Origin: Septoria linicola
Lineage: Eukaryota; Ascomycota; Dothideomycetes; Mycosphaerellales; Mycosphaerellaceae
Reading direction: 5' to 3'
Length of the DNA: 64,000 nt
Assembly: GCA_024114885.1 (NCBI GenBank)
Contig: CP099423.1
Coordinates: forward strand, 1,364,001 to 1,428,000
How positions within the stretch are numbered: position 1 is the stretch's first letter; every line of letters begins with the position of its first letter. Below, in pieces: positions 1-11,900 of this stretch. Both the position numbers and the translations under genes were made by a program. Under the pieces are notes generated by a model. That model was not told where the DNA came from and searched no databases. It worked only from the letters and a program-made list of their open reading frames with translations.

Positions 1-526
1 CAAAGGCACCTCGTGGACTGCCTACATGCATGTGTCCAGTTAAACAGCAGTCGCCGGAGGGTTTCGCAAGCCATGGTACTTCGACATGGCGTTGATTTTT
101 CTCGCTAGAGCTTGCCATGGTTTTCGAAAAGTGATCGAAAGGCCGTGTTTGATCAATCTTAGAATTAGGCAGATGCACCTTGAAGATGCAGGAGTAGAGC
201 GTATACGGAGCATGCAAGCAATATGACTGCTGCCCCTCATTGTCGATCAAAGTTCAAGGTACCGGAATTCGGCAATTCAGCCTCCACTAGATTGACCAGT
301 CAGCCATACACGACACATTGGCAAAAATTTGTGTATTGCTTGCTATAGTACTACTGCGTTGCCGGCTGAGAACGCACATGACCGACTTGTCCGTTACAAG
401 ACGTGATCACGCCAAACGCCGAACTTCGCTAACACCGCGGCTGATACAAAGACATTGAGGTAGCTCGCTCAACGTTCGTGTGAGTACTGCACTCTCACGG
501 ATCTCAATCGCTGTCTTGAACAGTCC

Positions 527-1897
527 TCACAGTCCATCCTCGTATGCTTCGTCGTAGATTCGAGTGCTGTTGAGTCTCTCGGTCATTATTCGAGCCTCTT
601 CATTGGCGCGAGCCTGCTCTCGCGCGATAACTCGCTCCCCTTGTTCGGCGAGAAGATCGCGAGGTGGATTGGGTTGATGTACAATGGGCGTCCCATATCG
701 AGAAGGCCTTGCAAGCTGTGCTGGTGAGGACGTATAAGTCATCGTTCGAGCAGAGATGCGTGGTCGCTGACTCGAGGCTGGGGATGACGGAGTGTAAGTG
801 TACGTGCGAGCGGAGGGTGGCGTGCGCGGCGACTCCTGATACTGTGTACGGCGCCTGCGATCAGCAGCCTCGATCTTTTCGCGTTCGAGTTGAGCAAGCT
901 CAGCTTGGTACCTGCGCTCGGATTCTCGGTCGATGTCCTGTTGACGAGAAGCGGCAGCACTTCCGCCAGCTAAAGCAGCTGCAGTACGACGTCGCTGGCT
1001 GGCTTTGCGTTCCAACGAAGGTTCCCGCGAGAGATCTTCCGAGTACTTGCGAGCTGAATAGCGAGTCTCGCGAGCACTCTGACGCTGGTCTGTCGCCGCA
1101 AGACGATCTCTGACCAGGCGTGCTTGCCTTTCATCGTCATCGTAAGATGCATCACGCTGTGCTCGTTGCTTGGCTTCAGTCCATCCACTGTCAGGCGGCT
1201 CACGGTAGATCCTGGGAAGCTCACTAAGGCCTGGAGATGATTGTGAAGATGTCGTCGCATCCTTCGAGCTGAAACTCAAGTCTAGCTCGCTTGGACGCCG
1301 ATCCCTTTTCATCGAGGAGCGACGTTGCGGAAGCTCAGTGTCGTCAACTTCGTTGGTCAAGGAAGAGATTGATGATCGACGATCGAGTGAATGCCTTTCA
1401 TTGATGGCCGCTCTTGGCATTGATAGTGAAGGTGGCCCAGAGTATACTGCTGTGCCATCGAGAGCCTGCTGTCTGCTCGTGATATCTGGCTCATGAAATG
1501 ACACACGACGTGTGGATCGCGTAGGTGGCGGCGATGGTGCTGGAGGTCGGACAGTCCTGTATTTAGGCGCATGGGGAGGTGAAGAGGACACCAGACTGTC
1601 GATCGGTGACTGTCGTCCACTGTCGCTGGCCTTCCCAGTGGAAGACCGTTTGCTTGACCTACGGCTCAAGGGGAAGTATCGATACTCGCGGCCATCAGCT
1701 GTTGTGATCGTCTGTGACATCGATGATGGTCGTCCGGAGTCAGGACGTCTCTCGACGACGCGAGCAGCTTCGGTGTTCCTCTCCTCAACGTATTTGCATA
1801 GACCTTGAGAAGGAGCGTTATGGCATCGGTATTGTTTGCGGACTGTCTCTCGATGCTGATCCGTGTAGATGTATGTCTTGTTCTCTATCACACACAT
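527..1897 (-). CDS. Disordered Ser/Arg-rich protein of unknown function
   Basis: An uninterrupted frame gives 456 residues from the ATG at 1897. The frame stays open further upstream to 2353 but has only a GTG there, so I start at the ATG, which opens with MCVIENKTYIY. The first 50 residues are the only part that looks folded, with a few Cys, His and Tyr. The rest is low-complexity, rich in Ser, Arg, Pro and charged residues. It contains an STRRVSFHEP patch of the kind seen in kinase-substrate linkers, then a Glu/Arg/Gln-rich likely coiled-coil stretch and Tyr/Pro/Ser repeats near the C-terminus. No catalytic motif is visible. It resembles the many fungal scaffold-like proteins known only as hypothetical, and I assign no function. 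The long single exon with consistent coding composition makes the gene likely, while the start is less sure because an upstream exon cannot be excluded. Confidence 0.7.
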   Translation of the reverse strand: MCVIENKTYIYTDQHRETVRKQYRCHNAPSQGLCKYVEERNTEAARVVERRPDSGRPSSMSQTITTADGREYRYFPLSRRSSKRSSTGKASDSGRQSPIDSLVSSSPPHAPKYRTVRPPAPSPPPTRSTRRVSFHEPDITSRQQALDGTAVYSGPPSLSMPRAAINERHSLDRRSSISSLTNEVDDTELPQRRSSMKRDRRPSELDLSFSSKDATTSSQSSPGLSELPRIYREPPDSGWTEAKQRAQRDASYDDDERQARLVRDRLAATDQRQSARETRYSARKYSEDLSREPSLERKASQRRRTAAALAGGSAAASRQQDIDRESERRYQAELAQLEREKIEAADRRRRTQYQESPRTPPSARTYTYTPSSPASSQRPRISARTMTYTSSPAQLARPSRYGTPIVHQPNPPRDLLAEQGERVIAREQARANEEARIMTERLNSTRIYDEAYEDGL

Positions 1898-4392
1898 GAT
1901 TGCTAGTTGCTCTGTTGCTGGAAAGATCTTGGTTGTAGGGAAAGTCTTGAGGCTGATATCAGTCTTGCCTCGATGGATTGGTGCCTGCACGGCAACGTGA
2001 TCGGCGGTTGGTCTTGGCAAGTGCCTGTTCAGAAGTGAAGGGTCCTCTGACGCAGAACCAGTAGCTTGTGACCAATCGATATTTCGGGCTGCCTGAGTAC
2101 TAGTAGCTGCGGCGGCTCGAGGTTTGATGGTAGTGGTGGTGGATTGAGGCTTGCTTGGGACAAAAGCCACAGTTATAGCTGGCAAGACAGTGACTCTGGA
2201 CTGATGTGGCTGATGAGTGACCGTGAAGGGCGATGCTGTCACACACGCTGTGGCACGAAGTCGTGAAGGGCGATGCTCTCCAAGTGTAAGGACGACAATG
2301 GGGCGGCTGGCGTTGCTAAAGTCTTGTGTTGCAGTTGGGATGAGAACAGTCACACTGTGCGATTGTCTTGCGCAAACACAATGGAGGGGAGGTGCAGATC
2401 TTTCATGCAGGTCCCAGATGTGTCGTCTTAAACTATGCTGCCATGAACCATGTATGGCCTAACAGCGTTCCGTAGCATTGCAGGATCAAGTTCGCCCTTG
2501 TCGAGATGTCCTGGCGGCAGAAATTAGCACGGCCGAAGGATTTGTAGCAGCACCGCCTTCGTCAAAGCGTCTTGTGCTCCTCGCACACTTCGGCCATCAT
2601 CAGTGCTATGTCATCGGAACTAAGTGCAGGAATGATACAGAACCGAAACACGGGCCAACAGCTTGCTTGTTGCCGGCCTGCGAGCTCGCCATGATGGGCA
2701 GCTCATGCACGAGGGCGTCCTCTTTTCAGAAGACACCACCTGCCATCTGCGGTGCGGTGTCGACGCGTGTCATCCAACAAGATGATGCATCATCAAGAGG
2801 TGTTTCTCGACACTTCTGTGTAAGCTACGCATCTGCCACATCTGTTTTTACACGCGATTGTGCATTCGAGTGTGGTGCACGAGAGCGTCGTTTCAAGTTC
2901 GAGAAAAGGGCGAAGTCTGCACAGAGAAGCTCCGCCTCAGGCGCTCGGACCACGAATGTATCCGTGTCGGGCTGGCGGCCTCAGTACAATGCGGAGTCAA
3001 ACTTCTTAACACCACCGCACACAACATCACCGTTCGTCGTAAGCAACGCAGTTTGCAAGACGTCTTGGTGGGACAACATCACAACCGACTGTACTGTTCG
3101 ACACGTACGCTGCTCAGTCGTGTCCGAACACTCCAGCTTGCGTAAAAGCCGATCATTCTCTCTGCCTGCACAACTGGCGGCTAGCGAAACTGGTGCAGCG
3201 TGCACGGTTTGTTGGTATACCACACCTCTTTCCGCCAAAACCTGAAGTTATCCCGCGCTCGAGCGCAAAATGTCACCCGTTCAAGCTGTGATGACATACT
3301 CAGTGTGATCCTCAGAACATTCGGCATTACTGTCCTCTCCGCGGCCTCTTACCATCCCTACCTCCGTGCAGGTTTTCCACAGCTGAGAGATGCCTGTCGC
3401 ATTTGAGGCTGAAGCTGCTTGTTGATCCTACTCGAGCCACCGCTAACAACGATGAGAATGAATCTTGCATTTCACCCATGGCATCAGCTCAGCCGCGTCA
3501 GGGCTATCACACAGTTCTCGTGAGCGGCAGCATTAGCAAGCATGACATGCAGAGACACAAGCCACACTGTAGTGGAAAGGGAATGTGGCTACAATTTTGA
3601 CAGTGCTTACTCATGCTATTGTTGCATCAATGTTGGATCTACATCCTGGCTACTCAGCTTCCAGTCAACTGCGAAGGCGATCACTGTCATACTTGACTGC
3701 GTCTTCCGACCCAGAACATGGAATTTTTGCCAGCATCGGAGTCATACTTAAGAGAAACCAACAATTGCCAAGTGAGGCAGCAGTCATCGGTGCCGGATTC
3801 ACCTAAGTTGCTGCCTTTCACACGGCCGAACACCCCTCCCCAGTCTCACATGATCTTTCTTGCAGGTAACACTGACCAGCCTTCACGCAGGAAAAGTTCG
3901 CACGTATGGGATGAAATTGAAATGGAGGCAGCTGCTTGGTGCTAATAGGTTTGAAAGTTCGGGCCTGGATCGTGAGTCAACGTCGCAGTCACGACATCAA
4001 TGTTTTCTGAAGCTATAGTACATGGTGGAGCTTCCTATGGTCATCAGCCACAGCTTGAGTTTGCGACTACACGCGTCTCAGAACTATCTTACTCGCTCTA
4101 GCGTGCTGTGAGGTCAGTTGATCGACGAAACGGCCCTCTATGACTGGAATTAACCGCAGCAAGGCCTAGACTTTGCCTTGCTCGCCCATCCCAACATCTG
4201 GTAGCGACTAGGTCACGGCCCTCATTCGCGCAGCCTGGTATCTCGCAGGTGAGTAGTGATTGCAGCTTGGCTCTGTGGAGTCGCCATAACTCGCCCGAAG
4301 CCGGCTTACGGTGGGTGGCTGGCATTTGCCACGGCTGTGACATATCGCCAGACCATTCCGTTCGTTGTTTGATCATGGAATCAGATCGGCCC
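1898..4392. other. Intergenic stretch, no supported gene
   Basis: About 2.5 kb lies between two minus-strand genes. The longest plus-strand frame (2478-3245) starts at TTG and has no family resemblance. I see no splice-consistent coding exons, tRNA or repeat. It holds the upstream region of the disordered-protein gene and the 3' flank of SNU114. Confidence 0.5.
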
Positions 4393-7353
4393 TCAAGCTC
4401 CATCAAGCATTCCTGTCTCCCGTAGCTGCCTCATGATCTCGGGCTCGACATACTTGCTCACTGTAACATCCTCACTCAAGCCCTTTCTCCTTCTCGTCTT
4501 GAGCACAAAGTCACGGGCAGTAGCTTGTGCATTGGCTGGCTCCAAAGGTCTCAGCTTTACGCTCTTGTCCAACGGATCGCCAGGCACGACTTGCCACCTG
4601 TCGAACACAAGCGACACCGTAGCTTGACCTTGAGTGTGGATCCGCAAATCAGTTTCGAAGCCGAACGAATCGATCACAGGAATCAAGCCTTGAACACTAT
4701 ACAGCGGCGTGCCGGGGATAGGCGCATCACTGAGCACATGCCCTCTCCTCCTGGCAAGCACGGTGTACAATGAGCTGACGCTGTTGGCCGGTCCAAGCAT
4801 TGTGCACGAGTACATTGGCTCCATCAACCTCGGTCCTGCCATTAGGAAGGAGGAGTAACATGCTCGTCGTGCTGTAGGGATGATCTGTCCACCACCGCGG
4901 AAGATCGCCTCTGACGCTAGCTCGACATCGGTGATCTTGAATTTGACATTTCGAATTGGCTCTTCGCACAGGGGACCTTCTCTCGTGCCCCAGCTGAAAC
5001 CTTGTCGAATCGTATCCTTGACGCTTCGCAGTAGTTTCTGATCGACATCTGATGGCAGTGTGTCATTCTGAAGTATGTTTGGGCCCATGTCGTCGGGGCC
5101 GAATGCCCAAATATTTCGGCTCGCCAGTATGTCATAGCCATAACTATCCTCGAAGAATTTGCCCACTTTGCGCACTGGGTCCTTGATGCTGACTTTCCCT
5201 GACTCGATATCCTCTGCGATGCCGTCATCGAGTGGCTCGGCCACAAAGGTGATTTTGTTCTTCTTGTTCGGAGTGAGAGCATAACACTTCATAGCACTTT
5301 GATCAACACAAGTCTCGCAGAACCGAGTGACTGGATCTGAGATCTTGATCTCCATCTGTGCATAGAGCTTTCGTAGGTCATGAAGGACGCAGTCCATGTA
5401 CAGCTCGCCAGTACCAAGCACGACGTGCTCACCACTCTCCTCGACTTTGGTAGTGATGAGTGGATATGACTTGTTGATCTGTCGCAGACCGTTAAGCATC
5501 TTGGGCAATTCTGATGGATTGATTGGCTCAACAGCAACCTTGAAGACGCTCTCGAAAAAGTGCACAACTGGCTTGAAGATGTACGCCTCTTCATCATCGG
5601 GCAGCTTTGGTGAAACAATGGTAGCCGTTTTCATGATCGAGTTGTCCACACCTCCGAGCAACACAAAGTTACCAGCAGGCATTCCGGAGACTGGCACATT
5701 GTATCTGCTCTCAGCTATCCAGACCTGCTCGATAGTCGCATTGACCATGTCTTCCTCGTCGTCGATGCTGTAATTCTCACCCAGCACTCTCACTTGCTGA
5801 CCAGGCTTTGCAGTTCCACTCATGACCCTTCCGAAGCTGTGGAACCCTTGAGCGTCTTGAGTGTTGAACAGCTTGGTCACATGCACAATGAGAGGCCCCT
5901 CCGGATCGCACTCGAGCATCGCCTGAGCAGTCTTCGTGTCGGTAGGACCGGTATAGTACTTCTCCAGCTTTTGTTTCGCGCCTTCCACAGGTGATGGGAC
6001 GTGCTCAACAACCATGTCCACAAAACCAGTCGCTGGGCCAAAGAACTGCTCGCATACCATTCGAAGCAGGTCCTTGGCATTTGCCTTGAGCTGACTAGGC
6101 TTGAGCGAGATTCCTAAGCTTCCTAATGTCTTCTTGAGATCTTCGGGAGTCTCGGATAATGTGTGCGAGTATAGTTTGTAAATCGGCTCCAGCACAAAGT
6201 GGACGAAACTGCGCTTCGCGCGCTCTTCAACGCCTTTCCTCGTGAACTTTCGGGATCCTGGATTGTAGTAAATGTCGCCCCATAACCGCTTGCTGAACTC
6301 CTTGACATCGAACTCTGCGCTGGGATAGTTCTCGGCGTACATCGTGGCGAAGCTAGGCAACGTAAAACACCACTCCATGCTGCTGCATGCGAACGCGACA
6401 TTGCCCTTCTCGGGACTCACTCGGAACTTCTCGCCTCGTCCAGGAATGGTACTCTCGATGTATGTATTGACCTGCTCAACTACGTGCTTCAGCTTGAAGT
6501 ATGCATCAGTAGGCGGCAGCTTCAGCTCTAGCATCAGTCTATCCACCTTGTTGATCAAGAGCACCAGCGGCAGCCCGGCAAGAACTGCGTGCTTGATCGC
6601 AAGTTCTGTCTGCACCTGCACGCCTTCTACAACATCCACAACCAGGACAACACCATCTACCAGACGTAACGATGCTGCCACTTCATCCGCAAAGTTGACG
6701 TGTCCAGGTGTATCAATAATGTTGAGCAGATGACTTTTGCCTTTTGTCCCTTGGAGCAACAGACTCATCGGGCTCGATTTTACTGACAACCCTCGTTCCC
6801 GTTCGAGGATGTGTGTGTCCGTGTATTTCATCGTCTCGTCGCGCGCCTTGCCCGTTCTACCCTCCACGAGCTTGGAGACGTCATGTGTCTGTGTGACTAG
6901 CATGTCCATGATGCTCGTCTTTCCATGATGCAGGTGGCCACAAAGTGCAATATTTCGTATCTGCTCGGGAAAGCTCATGAGGTCCGTCATGAACCCCCGA
7001 TCAAAGTAAACATGAGGCAAGTCCTGCTCCTCGACCGTAAATTTCTGCTTTTCCACTGGCGCAACAATTGGCTGTTGCAGCGTCTGTGTATCTTCTTCCT
7101 GCACCAAGGTCTCGACATCGGGTCCGTATATTTGCGAGGCCGAGGGATAGTACTGCTTATCTTCGTGTAGAACCACAGCATTTGACGGCCCTTCATCGTC
7201 AATGTCCATCAGCTCCTGGCCGGTCGTTGCTTGTGGCTCGTCCTCATCGTCGTCCAGATATTGCGCGCCATCGTATGCGCCGGTGTCCTGCTCGTCCTCG
7301 CTTTCCTCCGGCTCGCCGATATAATTACCAAACTCGTCGTAAAGGTCGTCCAT
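4393..7353 (-). CDS. SNU114: U5 snRNP GTPase Snu114 (EF-2-like)
   Basis: A single exon of 986 residues, close to the usual length for Snu114/Cwf10/EFTUD2. The family is the EF-2-related GTPase of the U5 snRNP that controls Brr2-driven spliceosome activation and disassembly in the nucleus. The N-terminus (1-100) is very acidic, as in other Snu114 proteins and unlike EF-2. GTPase motifs are visible: G1 GHLHHGKT at 139-146, a switch region ERERGLSVKSS at about 184-194, G3 DTPGHVNF at 214-221 and G4 NKVD at 268-271. The EF-2-type domains II to V follow to the end. The GHLHHGKT form of the P-loop, with His in place of the Val-Asp of translation factors, is typical of Snu114 and separates it from EF-2. 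The start ATG at 7353 precedes a conserved-looking MDDLYDEFGNYIG opening. It is divergent from ERG10, with 333 bp between the start codons. Confidence 0.95.
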   Translation of the reverse strand: MDDLYDEFGNYIGEPEESEDEQDTGAYDGAQYLDDDEDEPQATTGQELMDIDDEGPSNAVVLHEDKQYYPSASQIYGPDVETLVQEEDTQTLQQPIVAPVEKQKFTVEEQDLPHVYFDRGFMTDLMSFPEQIRNIALCGHLHHGKTSIMDMLVTQTHDVSKLVEGRTGKARDETMKYTDTHILERERGLSVKSSPMSLLLQGTKGKSHLLNIIDTPGHVNFADEVAASLRLVDGVVLVVDVVEGVQVQTELAIKHAVLAGLPLVLLINKVDRLMLELKLPPTDAYFKLKHVVEQVNTYIESTIPGRGEKFRVSPEKGNVAFACSSMEWCFTLPSFATMYAENYPSAEFDVKEFSKRLWGDIYYNPGSRKFTRKGVEERAKRSFVHFVLEPIYKLYSHTLSETPEDLKKTLGSLGISLKPSQLKANAKDLLRMVCEQFFGPATGFVDMVVEHVPSPVEGAKQKLEKYYTGPTDTKTAQAMLECDPEGPLIVHVTKLFNTQDAQGFHSFGRVMSGTAKPGQQVRVLGENYSIDDEEDMVNATIEQVWIAESRYNVPVSGMPAGNFVLLGGVDNSIMKTATIVSPKLPDDEEAYIFKPVVHFFESVFKVAVEPINPSELPKMLNGLRQINKSYPLITTKVEESGEHVVLGTGELYMDCVLHDLRKLYAQMEIKISDPVTRFCETCVDQSAMKCYALTPNKKNKITFVAEPLDDGIAEDIESGKVSIKDPVRKVGKFFEDSYGYDILASRNIWAFGPDDMGPNILQNDTLPSDVDQKLLRSVKDTIRQGFSWGTREGPLCEEPIRNVKFKITDVELASEAIFRGGGQIIPTARRACYSSFLMAGPRLMEPMYSCTMLGPANSVSSLYTVLARRRGHVLSDAPIPGTPLYSVQGLIPVIDSFGFETDLRIHTQGQATVSLVFDRWQVVPGDPLDKSVKLRPLEPANAQATARDFVLKTRRRKGLSEDVTVSKYVEPEIMRQLRETGMLDGA

Positions 7354-7686
7354 CTTGACCGCGTTTCTTTCAGATGGTACGACGAGAGACGTGTGGGATG
7401 GTGGTAATCGTCCTGCTGCTGTTGGAAAGGCACGCGCCTTAACTTTTCACAAGTTCAAAGTTCTAACTAAGCGGCAGGAACGACCGGAAGAACCATGCGG
7501 CCGCTCGAGGTGCCCCACACCAACGAGAACCCCCTGCAGTGAAAGCTGCAGATGGGTCGATTGTCGAACAATTGAGAGCTACTTATCTTTCGCTCAACAA
7601 AGCAGACCGCTTCTCCTACCACCTTCCAGTCTACTCACACCTCCTCACAATTCTCTTACCTGGACTACCCATCCTCTCACGCAATC
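7354..7686. promoter_or_regulatory. Bidirectional promoter region SNU114/ERG10
   Basis: This 333-bp gap separates two divergent start codons. The last 90 bases before the ERG10 ATG are strongly C/T-rich on the plus strand, a common leader feature of well-expressed fungal genes. No specific factor site is claimed. Confidence 0.5.
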
Positions 7687-8972
7687 ATGGCACCTCCAAA
7701 GCCCGTATACATCCTCTCAGCAACCCGCACGCCTGTGGGAGCGTTCCAAGGCTCGTTGAGCTCGCAGACAGCTATTCAGCTTGGCGCGACTGCTATCAAG
7801 TCTGCTGTCGAGCGTGCTGGTATCAAGCCAGAGGAGGTTCAAGAAGTGTTCTTCGGCAATGTCCTCTCAGCAAACTTGGGCCAGAACCCCGCAAGACAGT
7901 GCACAATCTACGCTGGACTGCCTGAATCCACCGAAGCCACCACAATCAACAAGGTCTGCGCTTCTTCGATCAAGGCTATGTCTCTAGCCGCAGCCACGAT
8001 CCTGACTGGCGAGGCGGATGTCGTTGTTGCAGGAGGCACCGAGAGCATGTCCAACACCCCGCACTACCTACAAACGCTGCGAAACGGAGCCAAGTTCGGA
8101 GACCAAACTCTCGTCGACGGTGTGCTGAAAGATGGCTTGACTGATGTATACAAGAATGAACATATGGGTCTCCAGGGCGAGGAGTGCGCAGATGACCATG
8201 GGTTCAACCGGGAAGACCAAGACGAGTACGCCATCCGAAGCTACAAGAAGGCCATTGCGGCCACGGAGAGCGGTTGGTTTAAGGAGGAGATCACACCTGT
8301 GGTGATCAAGGGCACGAGAGGTAAGGGCTGAACAAGTGGGATCCACGACCGACGAAACGACCTCCCTGTGTGTGCAGCAAATGCTGACAAGGTGCTAACG
8401 TCGATCTAGGCAAACCTGACACCAACGTTGAGAAAGACGACGAGCCAAGCAAATTCAATGAGGAGGGCACGAGGAAGCTGCGATCAGCGTTCAAGAAGGA
8501 GGGCACCGTGACTGCCGCAAACGCCTCTCCCCTGTCAGATGGTGCCGCGGCGACTGTGCTCGCGAGCGAGGAGTACGTCCAGAAACATGGCTTGAAGCCA
8601 ATTGCAAAGATTCTTGGCTGGGGTGATGCAGCTCAGAACCCATCGAAATTCACGACGGCACCAGCACTCGCTGTGCCGAAGGCACTCAAGCACGCTGGGA
8701 TCAAGCAAGAAGATGTCGATGCTTTCGAGATCAACGAGGCCTTCTCCGTAGTAGCGCTTGCCAACATGAAGCTGCTGGGTGTCACAGAGGATAAAGTCAA
8801 CCTTCACGGAGGTGCCGTTGCTCTCGGCCACCCGCTTGGCGCCTCTGGTGCTCGCATTGTAACAACGTTGTTGGGTGTTCTGCGCGAGAAGAAGACCAAG
8901 ATTGGCGTTGCGGGCATCTGCAATGGTGGTGGTGGTGCCTCAGCGATCGTGATTGAGCGATTGGACGTTTGA
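7687..8972 (+). CDS. ERG10: Acetyl-CoA C-acetyltransferase (acetoacetyl-CoA thiolase)
   Basis: Exons 7687-8320 and 8410-8972, with an 89-nt GT-AG intron, give 398 residues, exactly the length of yeast Erg10. The enzyme condenses two acetyl-CoA to acetoacetyl-CoA, the first step of the mevalonate and ergosterol pathway. The N-terminal thiolase domain opens with YILSATRTPVGAFQG. The acylated cysteine is Cys91 in NKVCASSIKAM. EINEAFS, GGAVALGHPLGASGAR (catalytic His) and CNGGGGAS (second Cys) follow in order in the C-terminal domain. There is no obvious presequence and no C-terminal SKL-type signal, so I infer a cytosolic location; a weak mitochondrial signal cannot be excluded. The phase-1 junction restores TRGKPD across the intron, which supports the splice call. 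A second, peroxisomal thiolase lies at 27251-28711. Confidence 0.95.
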
Positions 8973-11900
8973 GTTGACGCAACAACGAGCTTGGAAAACA
9001 TTCGGTATACCCCATAGATCATGTCGTGCTCGCATCGCCGTGCTGACGCAATGAGAATGCGACGGAAGTCGTGCGTTTTACACAGTCCAAGTCAACGTCA
9101 GAGGTTGGATTCGCTTCGTGATAAGTTGTCCTAAGAAGAATCCAGTGGCCTTCAGGACTCAGGCTGTAATTCTGACTGAGCTGTGCTACTCCTACATGCG
9201 GTCTAACGACGAGGTCATCGTTCAGCTACCTCTAAAGACGATGACCAAACATCCTGCTTGACATAGAGGTTCCACACCAGCAATCGCAGACATGAAGTAC
9301 TGGCCAATATATCCACAGCAAGGAACCTGTATTACCTGGATTTGTCTGTAACATGGAGTGACTTACGACATCAATGTCGTACTGCGGCTGGCTATTGTCT
9401 GGCTGGTGCCACCGCTTTGGGGTGCCGCAGTGGCTGCTGATGGCAATACTCAAAACGGATGCTGCATAGCGTCAACCACGAACAACCACTAGTCTCCGAA
9501 GTTCACTGGACAATCAAATCTTACGGTGCAGTGTCACAAGCATCAGCGTTCATGTTAGCCGACGGAGGCAGATCACCGGAGTCGCTGGTGAATGGTTGCG
9601 CACGTCCTTGCATAGCTACGTACCGATTCAGCCTCATGATGTGCCGTCATGGTCACTTGCTAAGCCTTCCACAGATGACTGTAGCAGTTCGCTATCGCAA
9701 GCCAACTGCTAGAGAAAGTCGTGCATCTGTAGTTGTCTTCGCAGAGATGACTGTTGGTACAAGCTGATCTTCGACCACTCGGTGCGTGATCTTCGGACCT
9801 CATCTGAAAATAAGACAAAGATATGCCATCGACCAGGACTACCTGGAGGTGCGAGTCGCTGAACTTGCTCGAAATGGATAATGGACTTGCCACAAAACCG
9901 ACTTCCACTAGCTTGCCACTTTCAACTTGCAATAGTATCGCATAGCCAGACGAGACAGGCCTTGCATTGCCGTAAATTGGAACATCGACTAAGACAGTGA
10001 AGTGCGGTCAACATGTGTGGGCCCGAGATCCTAGGAGCGGCCGTCATCCGAAGTCTGTCCAAGATGTCCGTTCTCTACCCAGAAACACAATTCCTCAAAC
10101 AGGAATCTGCACATGCTGGCCACTTGACAATGAACTAGCGTTGCTATCATTGCAACCAGTTAAATAAAGGGATACGAAGCCATGATGTAGGCGTGTGACC
10201 TGTGGTGTCAGGCGAGCAGCGGTACGTGCCAAAGAAGTTGTTGCAAGAAAGGTAGGATCCTGTCTTGTCCTAAAACAGAAAACGCAGCAGCCTATGATCA
10301 GCAGGCCACGGCGTCTTGGCCACCGACGCCCCGCGAATTCAAAGGGCTCCAGAGGAAGATACATGCAGGGTGACAGAATGGCACGGGTAGATTGGAGTAT
10401 CATTGACTGTTAACGACTGGAAGCGAAGTTCCGCATATTGAAGTGTGACGCGGTTCGTGGTTTAGTCTGTCCGCAGGCCGCCAAGAAGGCCGACTGCCAG
10501 GATAGACTTTCCTTCATTGCCTGCACTCGGCAAGACGTTCGCTGATCAAGAGGCTATCACACACCTTCTTGACAGCATGTCTACATCACAATCAATGCGT
10601 TTGTCCCTTTTGCCGTCGGAGTCACGGCAGCAGCAATGACGACGGAATGGCGAGAATGATGAGAGCAAGTCGGTTGCACTGCAGAGCTTCAACACGGTCG
10701 CAGCGTCGAGACTTCCAGCCTCAAAGCCACGGAGGATTCGGCCTCACGAAACAGGACTCACGACGAGCCGCTCTCTGTCTCTTGTTGGCCACTCGGCCAG
10801 AGTCCGACTCCGAAAATCCACAGCAAGCACTGATGAAACGCGGGTGAAGGACAGGATCATCGATGGTGGACTGCATATGGGAACTTGTCAAGGAACCAGT
10901 TCGCAAGCGCTAGTGACTGCCCAATCCGGTTCTGCCTGTCGCCATGCTCGCGGCTAAAGTACACACCTTTACGTGGTGCCAGTCAAGCCGTCGCTATCGG
11001 AACATCGCGATGGCATCCATCACACGGCACAGTTGGGTGAAGAGATCTGGCACCTAATGGCCGTCACTCACCTTAGTTGAGACGAGACGGTGGTGAGCTG
11101 AGGTTTAAAAGTCGTGGCTTGTATGGCTGAACGCCATGTGGAGGCACTCTGGAGATGTGGCTTGCGTCTGCCACTTGCACTGCATGAGCAGTCGCATTGC
11201 CATCTCAATCACAGCAAAAGCCGCTCTCTCGTTTGCTAGAACACGCCCCAAGCTAGCTGACGTCCTTTCTTGGCTAGGTCTCGAAGACCGTGGCGAGCTG
11301 AAAATTCCAAGCCACGGCGCTCGTGGCTGGCGGTCGATATGAAGAGATCTCATGATCTGTACTATTCTTGGTGTCGCGGCGACATGGTCGCAGCCTCGAC
11401 CGACCGTCTGAAGCCGCTCAGCTCAAGGCAAGCCGCATGAAGTCCCGTCACATCACTGCGAGCCGATTGACCACTGCTGACACCCTAGGATAGCAACATG
11501 GTGTGGCCAGGCCTGATCGTGTACATCGCAAGCTCGTTTGCTCGGACTACTCTCACCAACCTCGAACGCCCACAGATTGATTCTCGCAAGGTCGATCGCA
11601 TAGAGTGAACGATTCATAGATGTGCCAAGCCTAACGTTCCAGACCTCACTGTGGCTTGAACGAATTCGAGGTCTAGCCCTACGAACATAGATTCTACAAT
11701 CTCAAATCTCACAAACAGCTCTCGATCGCGACAGGAGCGTCGGTGTCTCCGAACATCATCTTCAACGCACGCTTCGGTCAACGCGACAACAGCAATGGTT
11801 TCGAAGGATCGGAGTATAGCCCGAGCCCGATAGTCAAAGTCGATCAGAGAACCACGAACGCCACAAAGATCTAGAGACTCGCCATCTTGCGGTACATGCG

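Noticed and set aside
1898..2353. N-terminal extension of the disordered-protein gene
   Set aside because: The only start is GTG, and the extra 152 residues look like translated promoter sequence.
2478..3245. 255-codon plus-strand frame
   Set aside because: It starts at TTG, has no family resemblance, a very mixed composition and overlaps other open frames on both strands.
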